Positions 6,782 through 14,800 are shown, counted from the first letter of the stretch. The stretch: DNA of 34,603 nucleotides from an uncultured Clostridia bacterium (GCA_934254835.1 CAKQMI010000017.1:1-34603); one strand, 5' to 3'. Made by a program: numbers and translations. Notes: generated from the sequence alone by a model not told the origin.

Positions 6782-8194
6782 TTATACGGGATGAATGTTT
6801 TCAGTTTTACTTCCGAGGACGTCGTCCACGCCGTGAAGTTTTGCCTTGCGTTGCTCGAAGAACTTGGTGGCAACCTGCGGGAACAGTGCGTAAGACAAGA
6901 CGTCTTCTTCCTGCTCGTAGTAAGGTTTGACCTCGTCTTTGAACTTGTCGTACTCGGGCGCGATAAGGTCGGCGGGACGGCAAGTAATGCGAGGCTCGTC
7001 ACCCCAGACTTTCTTGTAAAGTTCGGGATCGGGCTCGGCAGGGAGCGCGCCGTATTCACCGTGCAAAAGACCTTTTGTTTCTTTTGTGACCATCTTGTAT
7101 CTTTCGCCCATAACTACGTTGAGAACGGCTTGCGTACCGACGATTTGGCTGGTCGGTGTGACAAGAGGCGGATATCCGAGGTCCTTTCTGACGCGTGGCA
7201 CTTCTTCCAAAACCTCTTGGTACTTATCGCTGGCGTTCTGCTCTTTCAGCTGATTGATGAGGTTGGACAGCATACCGCCGGGCACCTGATACATCAACGC
7301 CTTGATATTGACTTTCAAGACTTTGTCCGAAAGGAAGCCGTCGGCTTTCAGACGGTCCGCGACTTTTCTGAAGTGGTCGGACGCCTCGGACAGCACTTCG
7401 AGGTCGATACCCGTATCGTACGGGGTACCTTGAAGGGTTGCGACAAGGGGTTCGGTTGCGGGTTGCGACGTGCCGTTTCCGAGCGGTGACAAAGCGGTGT
7501 CAACGATATCCGCGCCCGCCTCGATTGCTTTCAGGTTGACCATATCGCCCGTACCGCTTGTATTGTGCGTGTGGATATGCACGGGAATGTTGACTTTTTT
7601 CTTGATTTCGGACACAAGTTCGTAGGCGGTGTACGGCAACAACAAGTTTGCCATATCCTTAATGCAGATGGTGTCCGCGCCCATGTTTGCAAGTGTTTCG
7701 GCAAGCGACACGAAGTATTCGGTCGTATGCACGGGGCTGACGGTATAACTCATCGCACATTCGCAAATACCCTTATATTTTTTGGTGCTTTCGATTGCCT
7801 GACGCAAGTTTTTGACGTCGTTCAGCGCGTCGAAAATACGAATGATATCGATACCGTTTTTGATGGAAAGGCGCACGAAATTGTCAACGACGTCGTCCGC
7901 ATAGTGCTTGTATCCAAGGATATTTTGTCCCCTGAAAAGCATTTGAAGTTTGGTATTCGGCATCGCTTTTCTTAAAGCGCGCAGTCTTTCCCACGGATCT
8001 TCGTTCAAAAATCTTAAACAACTGTCAAAGGTCGCACCGCCCCAACATTCGAGGCTGTAAAAGCCCGCCTTGTCGAGGAGCGCGCACGCCGGAAGCATTT
8101 CTTCAAGGCGCATACGAGTCGCCGCCTGCGACTGATGAGCGTCACGAAATATTGTTTCGGTAATTTTCACCGGTTTTTTTGTAATTTCAGCCAT
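6782..8194 (-). CDS. oadA: Oxaloacetate decarboxylase alpha / pyruvate carboxyltransferase subunit
   Basis: Carboxyltransferase of the pyruvate carboxylase/OadA (5S transcarboxylase) family: it moves a carboxyl group between oxaloacetate and biotin. The TIM-barrel shows ITETIFRDAHQS (11-22) with substrate-binding Arg17/Asp18, the lysine of CIKDMA (Lys179) that is carbamylated in this family, and metal-binding His207 and His209 in HIHTHN. The PYC/OADA domain follows to about residue 450. The protein stops at 470 residues without a biotin domain, so it must use the separate carrier at 9419-9814. I start at the ATG at 8194 because GGAGAAG lies just upstream; an in-frame ATG at 8206 has none. It is the last gene of the decarboxylase operon. 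Confidence 0.93.
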   Translation of the reverse strand: MAEITKKPVKITETIFRDAHQSQAATRMRLEEMLPACALLDKAGFYSLECWGGATFDSCLRFLNEDPWERLRALRKAMPNTKLQMLFRGQNILGYKHYADDVVDNFVRLSIKNGIDIIRIFDALNDVKNLRQAIESTKKYKGICECAMSYTVSPVHTTEYFVSLAETLANMGADTICIKDMANLLLPYTAYELVSEIKKKVNIPVHIHTHNTSGTGDMVNLKAIEAGADIVDTALSPLGNGTSQPATEPLVATLQGTPYDTGIDLEVLSEASDHFRKVADRLKADGFLSDKVLKVNIKALMYQVPGGMLSNLINQLKEQNASDKYQEVLEEVPRVRKDLGYPPLVTPTSQIVGTQAVLNVVMGERYKMVTKETKGLLHGEYGALPAEPDPELYKKVWGDEPRITCRPADLIAPEYDKFKDEVKPYYEQEEDVLSYALFPQVATKFFEQRKAKLHGVDDVLGSKTENIHPV

Positions 8195-8206
8195 AGTCTT
8201 CTCCAT

Positions 8207-9409
8207 TTACAGTATTGCAAGCAAGACGCCTGCAGCGATTGCACTGCCGATAACGCCGGCGACGTTAGGTCCCATAGCGTGCATAAGCAGATAGTTTTCA
8301 GGATCGTACTGACGTCCGACGTCCTGAACGACACGCGCCGCCATAGGAACAGCCGATACGCCAGCCGCGCCGATAAGCGGATTGATTTTGCCCTTCGTGA
8401 GTTTGCACATAACTTTGCCCAACAGGACACCGCCTGCCGTACCCATCGCAAACGCGAACACGCCAAGGAACAAAATCTTCAACGTTTTAAGCGTCAAGAA
8501 GTAAGGAGCAAACGCTTTCGTGCCGACAACGACGCCCAACAGTATCGTGACGATATTGATAAGTTCGTTGCTTGCGGTCTTCACAAGACGAGGCACGACG
8601 CCCGATTCCTTGAACAAGTTTCCAAGCATAAGCATTCCGAGAAGCGGTAATGCGCTGGGAAGCACGATACCGACGATGCCCGTGACGATAAGCGGGAACA
8701 TAATCTTTTCTTTTTTGGAAACGGGACGGAGTTGTTCCATTCTGATTTTGCGTTCTTTTTCCGTCGTCAACAACTTCATAATAGGCGGTTGAATGACGGG
8801 AACGAGCGCCATATAACTGTACGCCGCAATCGCGATAGGTCCCATAAGATTGGGAGCGAGCCTCGACGTGACGTAGATTGCCGTAGGACCGTCCGCACCA
8901 CCGATGATACCGATTGCGCCCGCCTCTTGCGGATTGAACCCGATAAGAAGCGCGATAAGCAACGCAAGGAAGATACCGACCTGCGCGGCGGCACCGAGGA
9001 GCAACGATTTTGGGTTGGCGATAAGCGGACCGAAGTCGGTCATCGCGCCGATACCCAAGAAAATCAACGGCGGGAAAATAACCCATTCGACACCTTTATA
9101 AAGATACCAGAAAAGTCCGCCGGGTTGACCGTTTGCGGGGGCGCACATTAACGCGTCGTACGCGCCCGGGATATTTATGAGAAACGCGCCGAATGCAATA
9201 CCTACAAGGAGCATCGGCTCAAACTTCTTGACGACGGCAAGGTACACCAAAAAACACGCCACAACCAGCATGATAAGACAGCCCCAAATACCAAGGTGGT
9301 AACCCTCGAAACGGGAATAATCAACGATAAAACCCGTGTCGTTCCAGAGGTTTTGGAACCATTCTTTCAGCGTACCGCTCGTCGAATCGAGCAATATACT
9401 TTGAAACAT
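8207..9409 (-). CDS. oadB: Sodium-pumping decarboxylase beta subunit
   Basis: Integral membrane subunit (400 residues) of the sodium ion-translocating decarboxylase family (OadB, MmdB, GcdB). It decarboxylates carboxybiotin and couples this to Na+ export. About ten hydrophobic segments are seen. The family's functional loop GGADGPTAIY (170-179), with the essential aspartate Asp173, and the late MGPNVAGVIGSA block near the C-terminus are intact. GGAGG lies just before its ATG, in the nine-base gap after the biotin carrier gene. With oadA downstream and carrier, gamma subunit and carboxyltransferase upstream, it forms the membrane pump of the operon. Sequence alone does not say whether it serves oxaloacetate or an acyl-CoA. 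Confidence 0.95.
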   Translation of the reverse strand: MFQSILLDSTSGTLKEWFQNLWNDTGFIVDYSRFEGYHLGIWGCLIMLVVACFLVYLAVVKKFEPMLLVGIAFGAFLINIPGAYDALMCAPANGQPGGLFWYLYKGVEWVIFPPLIFLGIGAMTDFGPLIANPKSLLLGAAAQVGIFLALLIALLIGFNPQEAGAIGIIGGADGPTAIYVTSRLAPNLMGPIAIAAYSYMALVPVIQPPIMKLLTTEKERKIRMEQLRPVSKKEKIMFPLIVTGIVGIVLPSALPLLGMLMLGNLFKESGVVPRLVKTASNELINIVTILLGVVVGTKAFAPYFLTLKTLKILFLGVFAFAMGTAGGVLLGKVMCKLTKGKINPLIGAAGVSAVPMAARVVQDVGRQYDPENYLLMHAMGPNVAGVIGSAIAAGVLLAIL

Positions 9410-9418
9410 ACTGCCTCC

Positions 9419-9814
9419 TTACGCGATAACTGCGAGAACTTCGTCGGTGTTGACGCTTGCGCCCTTCGTTGCGACGAAAGTGATAACGCCGTCGGCGGGA
9501 GCAACGATTTCGTTTTCCATTTTCATTGCTTCGAGGATAATGACGGTTTGTCCTTTTTTGACGGACGAGCCGTTTGTAGCCTTGAAGTCGATAACCGTGC
9601 CGGGCATCGGGGCTTTGAGTTGCGTTCCGCCTGCGGGAGTCGCTACGGGTGCGGGTGCGGGAGCGGGTTTTGCCTCTTGAGCGGGTGCCGATACGGGAGT
9701 CGCAACGGGTGCGGGAGCCGATACGGGCACAACGGGCGCGCTGAAACCGCCACCGATTTCTTCAACTTCGACCTCGTAAGGTTGACCGTTTACTTTTATA
9801 CTGAACTTTCTCAT
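9419..9814 (-). CDS. Biotin carboxyl-carrier protein of the decarboxylase
   Basis: Small mobile carrier (131 residues), equivalent to the transcarboxylase 1.3S subunit and to MmdC/GcdC. A short N-terminal domain (1-20) is joined by a flexible Ala/Pro/Val linker (26-62) to the biotinyl domain (66-131). The biotinylation motif is EAMKMEN with Lys98. The start is the ATG at 9814, preceded by GGAGGT; an in-frame extension to 9901 would overlap the upstream oadG gene and has no family match. The linker repeats VSAPAPVATP-like units at protein and DNA level, which is common in these swinging-arm linkers. It lies between the gamma- and beta-subunit genes with gaps of five and nine bases. Confidence 0.93.
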   Translation of the reverse strand: MRKFSIKVNGQPYEVEVEEIGGGFSAPVVPVSAPAPVATPVSAPAQEAKPAPAPAPVATPAGGTQLKAPMPGTVIDFKATNGSSVKKGQTVIILEAMKMENEIVAPADGVITFVATKGASVNTDEVLAVIA

Positions 9815-9819
9815 AATTA

Positions 9820-10212
9820 TTACCTCCGATAACTTAACTTTTTGATATTTCTGACGATGAATTTTTGATTTGAATTTTCGCCCTCGTCGCTCGTCACGCA
9901 TGCGATTGACGCGGTGATAGCAGCAATTATTTCGGGCGAGATGCCCGCGCTTTCGGCGTCCGCTTTGACTTCTTCGGGGACGACGACATCGCTTGCATCT
10001 GCTTTTTCTTTCTTTTTACTTTGTACAAATTCCTTCAAACTTTTGCGCTGTTTTGGGGGTTTTTGCGCGGATTTTCGCATTGCGTTTTCCATAATTGTCA
10101 AAATGACGACAATCAACCCCAGCAAGGCGAAAACGATAAGCACGCCCATAAGCGTCAATTTTCCGCCGATTGCCAAGTTTTCGGAAGTGTTAAGAAGTGC
10201 CGATACAAACAT
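9820..10212 (-). CDS. oadG: OadG-family decarboxylase gamma subunit
   Basis: Small membrane anchor (130 residues) of the OadG family, which holds the cytoplasmic carboxyltransferase and the membrane pump together. One transmembrane helix (about 17-41, rich in Leu/Ile/Val) follows a short outside N-terminus; a long charged Lys-rich cytoplasmic part follows. The C-terminal segment SPEIIAAITASIACV (about 92-106) and the basic end NQKFIVRNIKKLSYRR resemble the tail of clostridial OadG-like proteins. GAGGTGA precedes the ATG. The family is weakly conserved, so position between the carboxyltransferase and biotin carrier genes is the main support. Confidence 0.8.
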   Translation of the reverse strand: MFVSALLNTSENLAIGGKLTLMGVLIVFALLGLIVVILTIMENAMRKSAQKPPKQRKSLKEFVQSKKKEKADASDVVVPEEVKADAESAGISPEIIAAITASIACVTSDEGENSNQKFIVRNIKKLSYRR

Positions 10213-10220
10213 ACGTCACC

Positions 10221-11579
10221 TCATATAAGCATCGTGAGCGCGCTTCCGACGTACAACTTGACCTCGCGCGCATCGATAACCGCGTCGAGATAGCCGTCTT
10301 TCGCAACCTTGAACGGATCGCCCTCATTGAACGTGTATTTTGCCTTCAACTCTTCCTTGTCTTTCAAGGGGTTGTCGGACAATTCCTCGTCATAGAAATT
10401 GACGGCTTGGTCGGACGAAAGCGGTGCGATGGTCGCATCCGAAAACGCCACCGAATAATCGAAGCCGATTTCCTTTGAAGCAAGCAGTGCGTACGCCCCG
10501 CCGATTGCGTTTTTGATGACCGCGACTTTCGGGTTTTCGGAAAGTGCCATTGCCGTGAACGCCTCGGACGCAAGCCTTGCCACGCCCTTTTCTTCGCATT
10601 TCAAGCGAGTCGAGAACCCGTCGGAATCGACGACGGTGACAAGCGGAAGATTGTATGCGTCCAAAAGATTGACAAACTTTTTAATCTTTCTGTAATCCTT
10701 GCATTTCAGTTCCCCATCGACCGAAAGAAGACCGACGGGCGCACCGTTGACGTAGCCGAAGTACGTTTTGGTTGCGATGTCTTCCGCACCGATTTGGAGC
10801 GCAGAGCCTTTGTCGCAAATTGCGGTGACCGCGTCCGCCACGCTTTCGACGGATTTTGCGATTTTGTTGGGGTTGTCGGCGTCCTGACCGATGCCCGACA
10901 AGAACGACAGCACGCTTGCGATTTGGTTTCTCAGCGTTTTGACGTCGGAAAATTCCAACGAAGCGACGCCCGATTTAAGCACGGTGTCTTTTCCGAGATA
11001 TTTCTTTGCGTCCGACGCGGGTTTTCCGTCCTTTGCAAGCACGACCGACGGCGCGGAAAGCGACGCATATCCGTCCGTTCCAACAATCACGACGTCCGCA
11101 ATGTTTGCAAACACGTCCATAAGCCCCGTTGTCGCGCCACGGATAACCGCAACGTGCGGGACTTCGTTTTTCATACTCGACGCCAGACGTATTATTTTCG
11201 CATAGCCTTCCAGCACCTTTGCGCCCTCGTCAAGTCTTGCGCCCGCACTGTCGATGACCGACACGAAAGGCACACCGTTTTTGACGGCGGACTCCATTAC
11301 GTTTTTGATTTTCGTCGCCTGCGCGCTTGAAAAACTTCCGCGCATTGCCTCAAAGTTTTGGACAAATAAATAAACGGGAATGCCAAAAATAGTAGCATAT
11401 CCCGTTATGATACCTTCGCCCAGAGCCTCGACGCCGTCTTCGAATGTCGTACCCGACGTGAACGCGCCGGTTTCGACAAAAGATTTATCATCTGTCAAAT
11501 CGTTCAGAAAACCGAGTGCCGATTTTCTTGTTTCGTCAAGTTTTGACAGATTGTCGTTAAGTCTTTTAGTGGTGTTCAT
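10221..11579 (-). CDS. MmdA/12S-like acyl-CoA carboxyltransferase, divergent
   Basis: Crotonase-fold carboxyltransferase related to MmdA, PccB and the 12S subunit of transcarboxylase, which exchange a carboxyl group between acyl-CoA and biotin. The N-half block VIDSAGARLDEG (108-119) matches the family DSGGARIQEG, and the C-half oxyanion block AIGGAYA (358-364) is kept. It is shorter than usual (452 against about 510 residues) and altered where the family has GPCAGGA, reading GATTGLM (148-154); the C-half DVPGFxPG reads DSDGFSTR (318-325). GGAGGATTT precedes the ATG, and a good promoter lies upstream, so this is the first gene of the operon. It may be active with altered substrate, or have a structural role; sequence does not decide. 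Confidence 0.85.
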   Translation of the reverse strand: MNTTKRLNDNLSKLDETRKSALGFLNDLTDDKSFVETGAFTSGTTFEDGVEALGEGIITGYATIFGIPVYLFVQNFEAMRGSFSSAQATKIKNVMESAVKNGVPFVSVIDSAGARLDEGAKVLEGYAKIIRLASSMKNEVPHVAVIRGATTGLMDVFANIADVVIVGTDGYASLSAPSVVLAKDGKPASDAKKYLGKDTVLKSGVASLEFSDVKTLRNQIASVLSFLSGIGQDADNPNKIAKSVESVADAVTAICDKGSALQIGAEDIATKTYFGYVNGAPVGLLSVDGELKCKDYRKIKKFVNLLDAYNLPLVTVVDSDGFSTRLKCEEKGVARLASEAFTAMALSENPKVAVIKNAIGGAYALLASKEIGFDYSVAFSDATIAPLSSDQAVNFYDEELSDNPLKDKEELKAKYTFNEGDPFKVAKDGYLDAVIDAREVKLYVGSALTMLI

Positions 11580-11611
11580 AAATCCTCCAAATCCTTATTT
11601 ATATAACTTAA

Positions 11612-11640
11612 ATTATATACAATAATAATGTGTTTTGCAA
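11612..11640 (-). promoter_or_regulatory. Sigma-A-like promoter of the decarboxylase operon
   Basis: On the minus strand TTGCAA (11640-11635), a 17-base spacer and TATAAT (11617-11612) lie 33 bases before the ATG of the carboxyltransferase gene, leaving room for its ribosome binding site. No gene-length gap occurs from here to 6782, so the five genes are probably one transcript. Confidence 0.75.
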
Positions 11641-11670
11641 TCGAAAAACGAATACTTTTTAGATTGCATT

Positions 11671-11706
11671 AAAAAACTTGAAAAACCAAATCAAAGGTTC
11701 TTCAAG
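11671..11706 (-). terminator. Terminator of rluB
   Basis: On the minus strand CTTGAAGAACC (11706-11696) pairs with GGTTTTTCAAG (11687-11677), 11 bp with one G-U pair and an 8-base loop, followed by six T residues (11676-11671). The 5' arm is formed by the last codons of rluB and spans its stop codon region. Confidence 0.85.
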
Positions 11707-12398
11707 TAGTTGATTTCTTTTTCGGTGAGGTATCGCGACGCGCCCCTCCCGAGACCGCCGAGCCTCAAATCGCCGATTGCGACGCGCTTCAAGAAAACGA
11801 CCTCTTTGCCGATTGCTTGGAACATACGTCTGATTTCGCGGTTTTTGCCCTCGAATATGGTGACGTCGTAGGAATAAATATTCCCCTCGAAGCCTCTGAG
11901 TTTTACTTTGGCGCGGGCGGTCGTCTGACCGTCATCGAGCGTGACGCCTTTCCTGAGTTTTGCAAGGTCGGCTTCCAAAATATCGCCCTCGACTTTCACA
12001 AGATACGACTTCGGAATTTCGTTGCTGGGGTGCGTCAGATATTGCGCGAGCGCGCCGTCGTTGGTGAGGATAATCAGCCCCTCGCTGTCATAGTCGAGCC
12101 TGCCCACCGTGAACAAACGCTTGTCGACGTCAACGTAGTCGAACACGGTTTTTCTGTTGAATTCGTCGCTTGCCGTGCATACGCAACCCTTCGGTTTATA
12201 AAGCATCAGATAAGTAAATCTGTTGACGAGTGTGATTTTTCTGCCGTCAACCGTGACGGTGTCGTTGTCTTCGTTGACCTCGAAGCCCGGCGTCGTGACG
12301 GTTTTATTGTTGACTTTTACGCGACCTTCTTCGACAAGTTTGTCGGCACCGCGACGGGAAGTAACGCCCGAGCCTGCGATATATTTATTGATTCGCAT
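11691..12398 (-). CDS. rluB: RluB/RsuA-family rRNA pseudouridine synthase
   Basis: Converts a specific uridine of ribosomal RNA to pseudouridine. The 235-residue protein has an N-terminal S4 RNA-binding domain (about 1-55, MRINKYIAGSGVTSRRGADK), then the catalytic domain with GRLDYDSEG (99-107), where Asp102 is the catalytic aspartate, and the late GKNREIRRMF block (184-193) typical of RsuA/RluB. I start it at the ATG at 12398: AAGGAAAG lies just upstream and the protein then begins at the S4 domain; the longer frame to 12455 would run through its promoter. B-type rather than A-type is inferred from the clostridial neighbourhood (D,D-carboxypeptidase and ScpB upstream). It has its own promoter and terminator. 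Confidence 0.9.
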   Translation of the reverse strand: MRINKYIAGSGVTSRRGADKLVEEGRVKVNNKTVTTPGFEVNEDNDTVTVDGRKITLVNRFTYLMLYKPKGCVCTASDEFNRKTVFDYVDVDKRLFTVGRLDYDSEGLIILTNDGALAQYLTHPSNEIPKSYLVKVEGDILEADLAKLRKGVTLDDGQTTARAKVKLRGFEGNIYSYDVTIFEGKNREIRRMFQAIGKEVVFLKRVAIGDLRLGGLGRGASRYLTEKEINYLKNL

Positions 12399-12426
12399 AC
12401 AACTTTCCTTAAAACTTAATAAGTTT

Positions 12427-12455
12427 ATTATATAAAAAATATTAAAAATAGGCAA
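12427..12455 (-). promoter_or_regulatory. Sigma-A-like promoter of rluB
   Basis: On the minus strand TTGCCT (12455-12450), a 17-base spacer and TATAAT (12432-12427) lie directly after the stop codon of the D,D-carboxypeptidase gene. A short palindrome AAACTTATTAAGTTT (12426-12412) follows the -10 box at once and covers the expected start of transcription. Confidence 0.7.
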
Positions 12456-12458
12456 GTA

Positions 12459-13301
12459 TTATTGCGCCGAGAATGCTTCGTTCAAAAGATTTTCGGACAC
12501 CGTCCACGTATCGTAAACGTTCAAAACGACCACGGCATACGCTTTTTCGCCTCGCTCTCCCGCGCTGACAAGACATCTTCCCGACTTTTTCGTAAATCCG
12601 GTTTTGACGCCGATTGCGCCGTCGAAGTTCCACAGCATTTTGTTTTTGTTCTTAAAGCACCTTGAAATCTCGCCCGTCGTCGTGTGATATTTTGTCCCGA
12701 CAATTTCACGGAAAACGGGGTTCTTCATGGCGTATGCGGTGATTTTTGCAAGGTCGTCGGCGGTTGAAAAATGACCTTCGTCGTCAAGTCCGTGCGGATT
12801 TGCAAAACTGCTGTTTATCGCGCCCGCCCTTTTTGCCGTATCGTTCATCTTTTCAACGAATTTTTCGACGCTACCCGCGGTTTTTATCGCAAGCGCGACG
12901 GCGCAGTCGTTTCCGCTCCTGAGCATTAGTCCGTACAATAAATCGCGAAAAGATATTCTTTCGCCAAGCGTCAAATATACACTACTTCCTTCGATTCCGA
13001 CGGCGGACGACGGCACTATGATTTCTTCGTCCAAATCAAAAACGTTTTCGATGACGGTTATCGCGCTCAAAATTTTTGTTGTGCTGGCAATGGGAAGACG
13101 CGCGCTTCCGTTTTCGCTTTTCACGATTTCACCGCTGTTCAAATTTATGACGGCGTAGGCGGATTTCCCGCTTGCTTTTGCAACGCTTTTTTGGGAAAAA
13201 ACAATAAAATTTCCAAAAATTATCGCAAAAATAAACAATAATGCAAAAATTTTCGTTACTTTCTGACGGTGTCCGCAACCGTTTTCAAAAGGTTTATCCA
13301 T
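12459..13301 (-). CDS. Short D-alanyl-D-alanine carboxypeptidase (S11)
   Basis: Serine D,D-carboxypeptidase of the S11 family, trimming the peptidoglycan stem peptide outside the membrane. An N-terminal hydrophobic helix (17-36) acts as signal or anchor. The three active-site motifs are present: STTK (73-76, nucleophile Ser73), SGN (129-131) and KTG (233-235). It stops at 280 residues and lacks the C-terminal beta-domain seen in DacF and PBP5-like enzymes. The start at 13301 has GGAGGACAA just upstream and lies inside the end of gerW (46-base overlap). With ytfI/gerW before it, it may act in the spore cortex or germ-cell wall; that role is inferred from context only. Confidence 0.92.
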   Translation of the reverse strand: MDKPFENGCGHRQKVTKIFALLFIFAIIFGNFIVFSQKSVAKASGKSAYAVINLNSGEIVKSENGSARLPIASTTKILSAITVIENVFDLDEEIIVPSSAVGIEGSSVYLTLGERISFRDLLYGLMLRSGNDCAVALAIKTAGSVEKFVEKMNDTAKRAGAINSSFANPHGLDDEGHFSTADDLAKITAYAMKNPVFREIVGTKYHTTTGEISRCFKNKNKMLWNFDGAIGVKTGFTKKSGRCLVSAGERGEKAYAVVVLNVYDTWTVSENLLNEAFSAQ

Positions 13302-13567
13302 TTGTCCTCCGTATAGTTTTTATCGACGCCTATATACGTCGTTTTTTCGCCCGCAATCAAAATTCCCACCGGCGTGACGCTCATTCCGAATCCGCCTGCA
13401 TCGACGTCCAACGCCTTTTTGTCGTTTTTCAATGCGTTGCTTTGCCCGCCGACGTATCCGCAACTGACTTTCGACAGCGGGATAATCGTAGTTCTGTCGT
13501 CCACAAACACGGGTTTTCCGACGACCTCGGAAAAGTCGAAATTGTTTTTGATTTTCTCAATATCCAT
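13256..13567 (-). CDS. gerW: GerW/YtfJ-family sporulation protein
   Basis: Small protein (103 residues) of the GerW (YtfJ) family, needed for germination of Bacillus spores and widespread in spore formers. The family pattern is seen: VVGKPVFVDDRTTIIPLSKVS (15-35), with the conserved IIPLSKVS followed by GYVGGQ, then the glycine-rich AGGFGMSVTPVGILIA (57-72). AAAGGAGTG precedes the ATG. It overlaps the DUF2953 gene by 11 bases upstream and the carboxypeptidase gene downstream, so the three are translated as a block, like ytfI-ytfJ in Bacillus. Its biochemical activity is unknown. The mid-section glycine run is shorter than in Bacillus YtfJ. Confidence 0.88.
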   Translation of the reverse strand: MDIEKIKNNFDFSEVVGKPVFVDDRTTIIPLSKVSCGYVGGQSNALKNDKKALDVDAGGFGMSVTPVGILIAGEKTTYIGVDKNYTEDKWINLLKTVADTVRK

Positions 13568-14000
13568 TTATCACTCCTTTATACAGCGAAACGCGAAGTT
13601 TAAGGTCAAAAAACGCTTCGCTTTCCTTTCTAAAACTATCCAACACTTTCACATCGGCGCGCTTAATATTTAGCGTATTTATAGCGCCCAAAATCAATGC
13701 GGTTTTATAAGCGTCGAAGTCGCCCGCATTTATCCTCAAAAATATTTTATCGATTGCAATAATATTTTTGAAATTTATCTTTTTGTCGGTTTTTTTGGGT
13801 TTTTTATTAAAAACTTGTCCGTTTATTGTAAATTCAAATATCCCGTTATTTTCTCTTATAATTATCTTGAACGCCTTGATTTTGTAAATTTTCACGACGA
13901 AAATCACGCACTTTTTATCGACGCTCAAATACCCCGAAATCTCCGCCGTGATAAGAAAAAACGACAGAAAAATAATTAAAAATAACAAAAAAAACACCAT
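13557..14000 (-). CDS. DUF2953 (YtfI-like) membrane-anchored protein
   Basis: A 147-residue protein with one N-terminal transmembrane helix (1-22, MVFFLLFLIIFLSFFLITA) and a basic beta-rich remainder. It has the position and layout of YtfI (DUF2953), which in spore formers directly precedes ytfJ/gerW; sequence similarity is modest. There is no ribosome binding site. The ATG lies in the 3' arm of a terminator hairpin, and the U-run encodes the Phe-Phe at residues 3-4 (see 13987-14024). No better start is visible downstream, because the helix begins at residue 2. It overlaps gerW by 11 bases. Function is unknown. Confidence 0.7.
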   Translation of the reverse strand: MVFFLLFLIIFLSFFLITAEISGYLSVDKKCVIFVVKIYKIKAFKIIIRENNGIFEFTINGQVFNKKPKKTDKKINFKNIIAIDKIFLRINAGDFDAYKTALILGAINTLNIKRADVKVLDSFRKESEAFFDLKLRVSLYKGVINGY

Positions 14001-14024
14001 ACGCTTATTTTGTGCGTATGGCGT
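13987..14024 (-). terminator. Terminator of scpB that contains the next start codon
   Basis: On the minus strand CGCCATACGC (14023-14014) pairs with GCGTATGGTG (14004-13995), 10 bp with one G-U pair plus an extra A-T, with a 9-base loop, followed by eight T residues (13994-13987). The ATG of the DUF2953 gene (14000-13998) is in the 3' arm. Confidence 0.8.
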
Positions 14025-14041
14025 GATTTTATGAATTATTA

Positions 14042-14800
14042 TCAGTTATATTCTTCAAATTCCTCGTCTTTCAGGAAGTCGGGAATTTCGTCGAAGTCGT
14101 CACCGTCGAAATCTTCGTGGTCTTCGGGTTCAATGGACGTTTCTTCGTCCGATGCGTCTTTTGCCGAAAACTCGGGCACCGTCCCGCCGACCTCGATAAA
14201 GTCGGGCTGATCGACGTTGAGTTCCTTTTCAAAATACAGACCGTCGCGCGCGGTGTCGCGGAAGTTTTTGTCGAGGATTGAAATTCTGTCCAAAACCTCG
14301 TTGTAGTCGGGCAATTTGCCGATGTCTTCCAGTTCAAACTTCCTTAAAAACTCGTCTGTCGTGCCGAAAAGGAAGGGGCGTCCGACTGCGTCTTTCCTGC
14401 CCTTGACCTCGATAAGATTGACTTTCATCAGCATGCTCAGCGCATAGTCGGGATCTTTACCGCCCTTTATGTCCTCGATTTCCTGACGGGTGACGGGTTG
14501 CTTATAGGCGATAATCGACAGCACTTCCAAAAGGCTTTGCGACAAGGCTTTTTCGCGTATGGGCGTCAAAACCTCCACCAAAGTATCGCCGTAGCGCGGA
14601 TTTGACGTGAATTGCAATTTATCGTTGAAACTTGCAAGGACGATACCGCTGTCCCCGCCGTACTTCACCTTTAGTTCCTCGACGATTTTGTTGAGTTCAC
14701 GCGTGGTGAGGCTGGGGATACGCTCGATAATATCCTTTTTGGAAACGGGCTCGCCCGAGGCGAAAATCAACGCTTCGATTGTTTCCTTAATATTCTCCAT
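14042..14800 (-). CDS. scpB: Segregation and condensation protein B
   Basis: ScpB dimerises through winged-helix domains and binds the ScpA kleisin in the SMC-ScpAB condensin, whose SMC subunit is also in this window. The two winged-helix domains cover about residues 1-165; the most conserved stretch is LSIIAYKQPVTRQEIEDIKG (94-113) followed by GRPFLFGTT (140-148). The C-terminal tail (about 195-252) is strongly acidic (Asp/Glu-rich) and low in complexity, longer than in Bacillus ScpB. GGAGG precedes its ATG, which lies inside the end of scpA (14-base overlap), so the two are probably translationally coupled. A terminator follows the stop codon after 17 bases. Confidence 0.95.
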   Translation of the reverse strand: MENIKETIEALIFASGEPVSKKDIIERIPSLTTRELNKIVEELKVKYGGDSGIVLASFNDKLQFTSNPRYGDTLVEVLTPIREKALSQSLLEVLSIIAYKQPVTRQEIEDIKGGKDPDYALSMLMKVNLIEVKGRKDAVGRPFLFGTTDEFLRKFELEDIGKLPDYNEVLDRISILDKNFRDTARDGLYFEKELNVDQPDFIEVGGTVPEFSAKDASDEETSIEPEDHEDFDGDDFDEIPDFLKDEEFEEYN

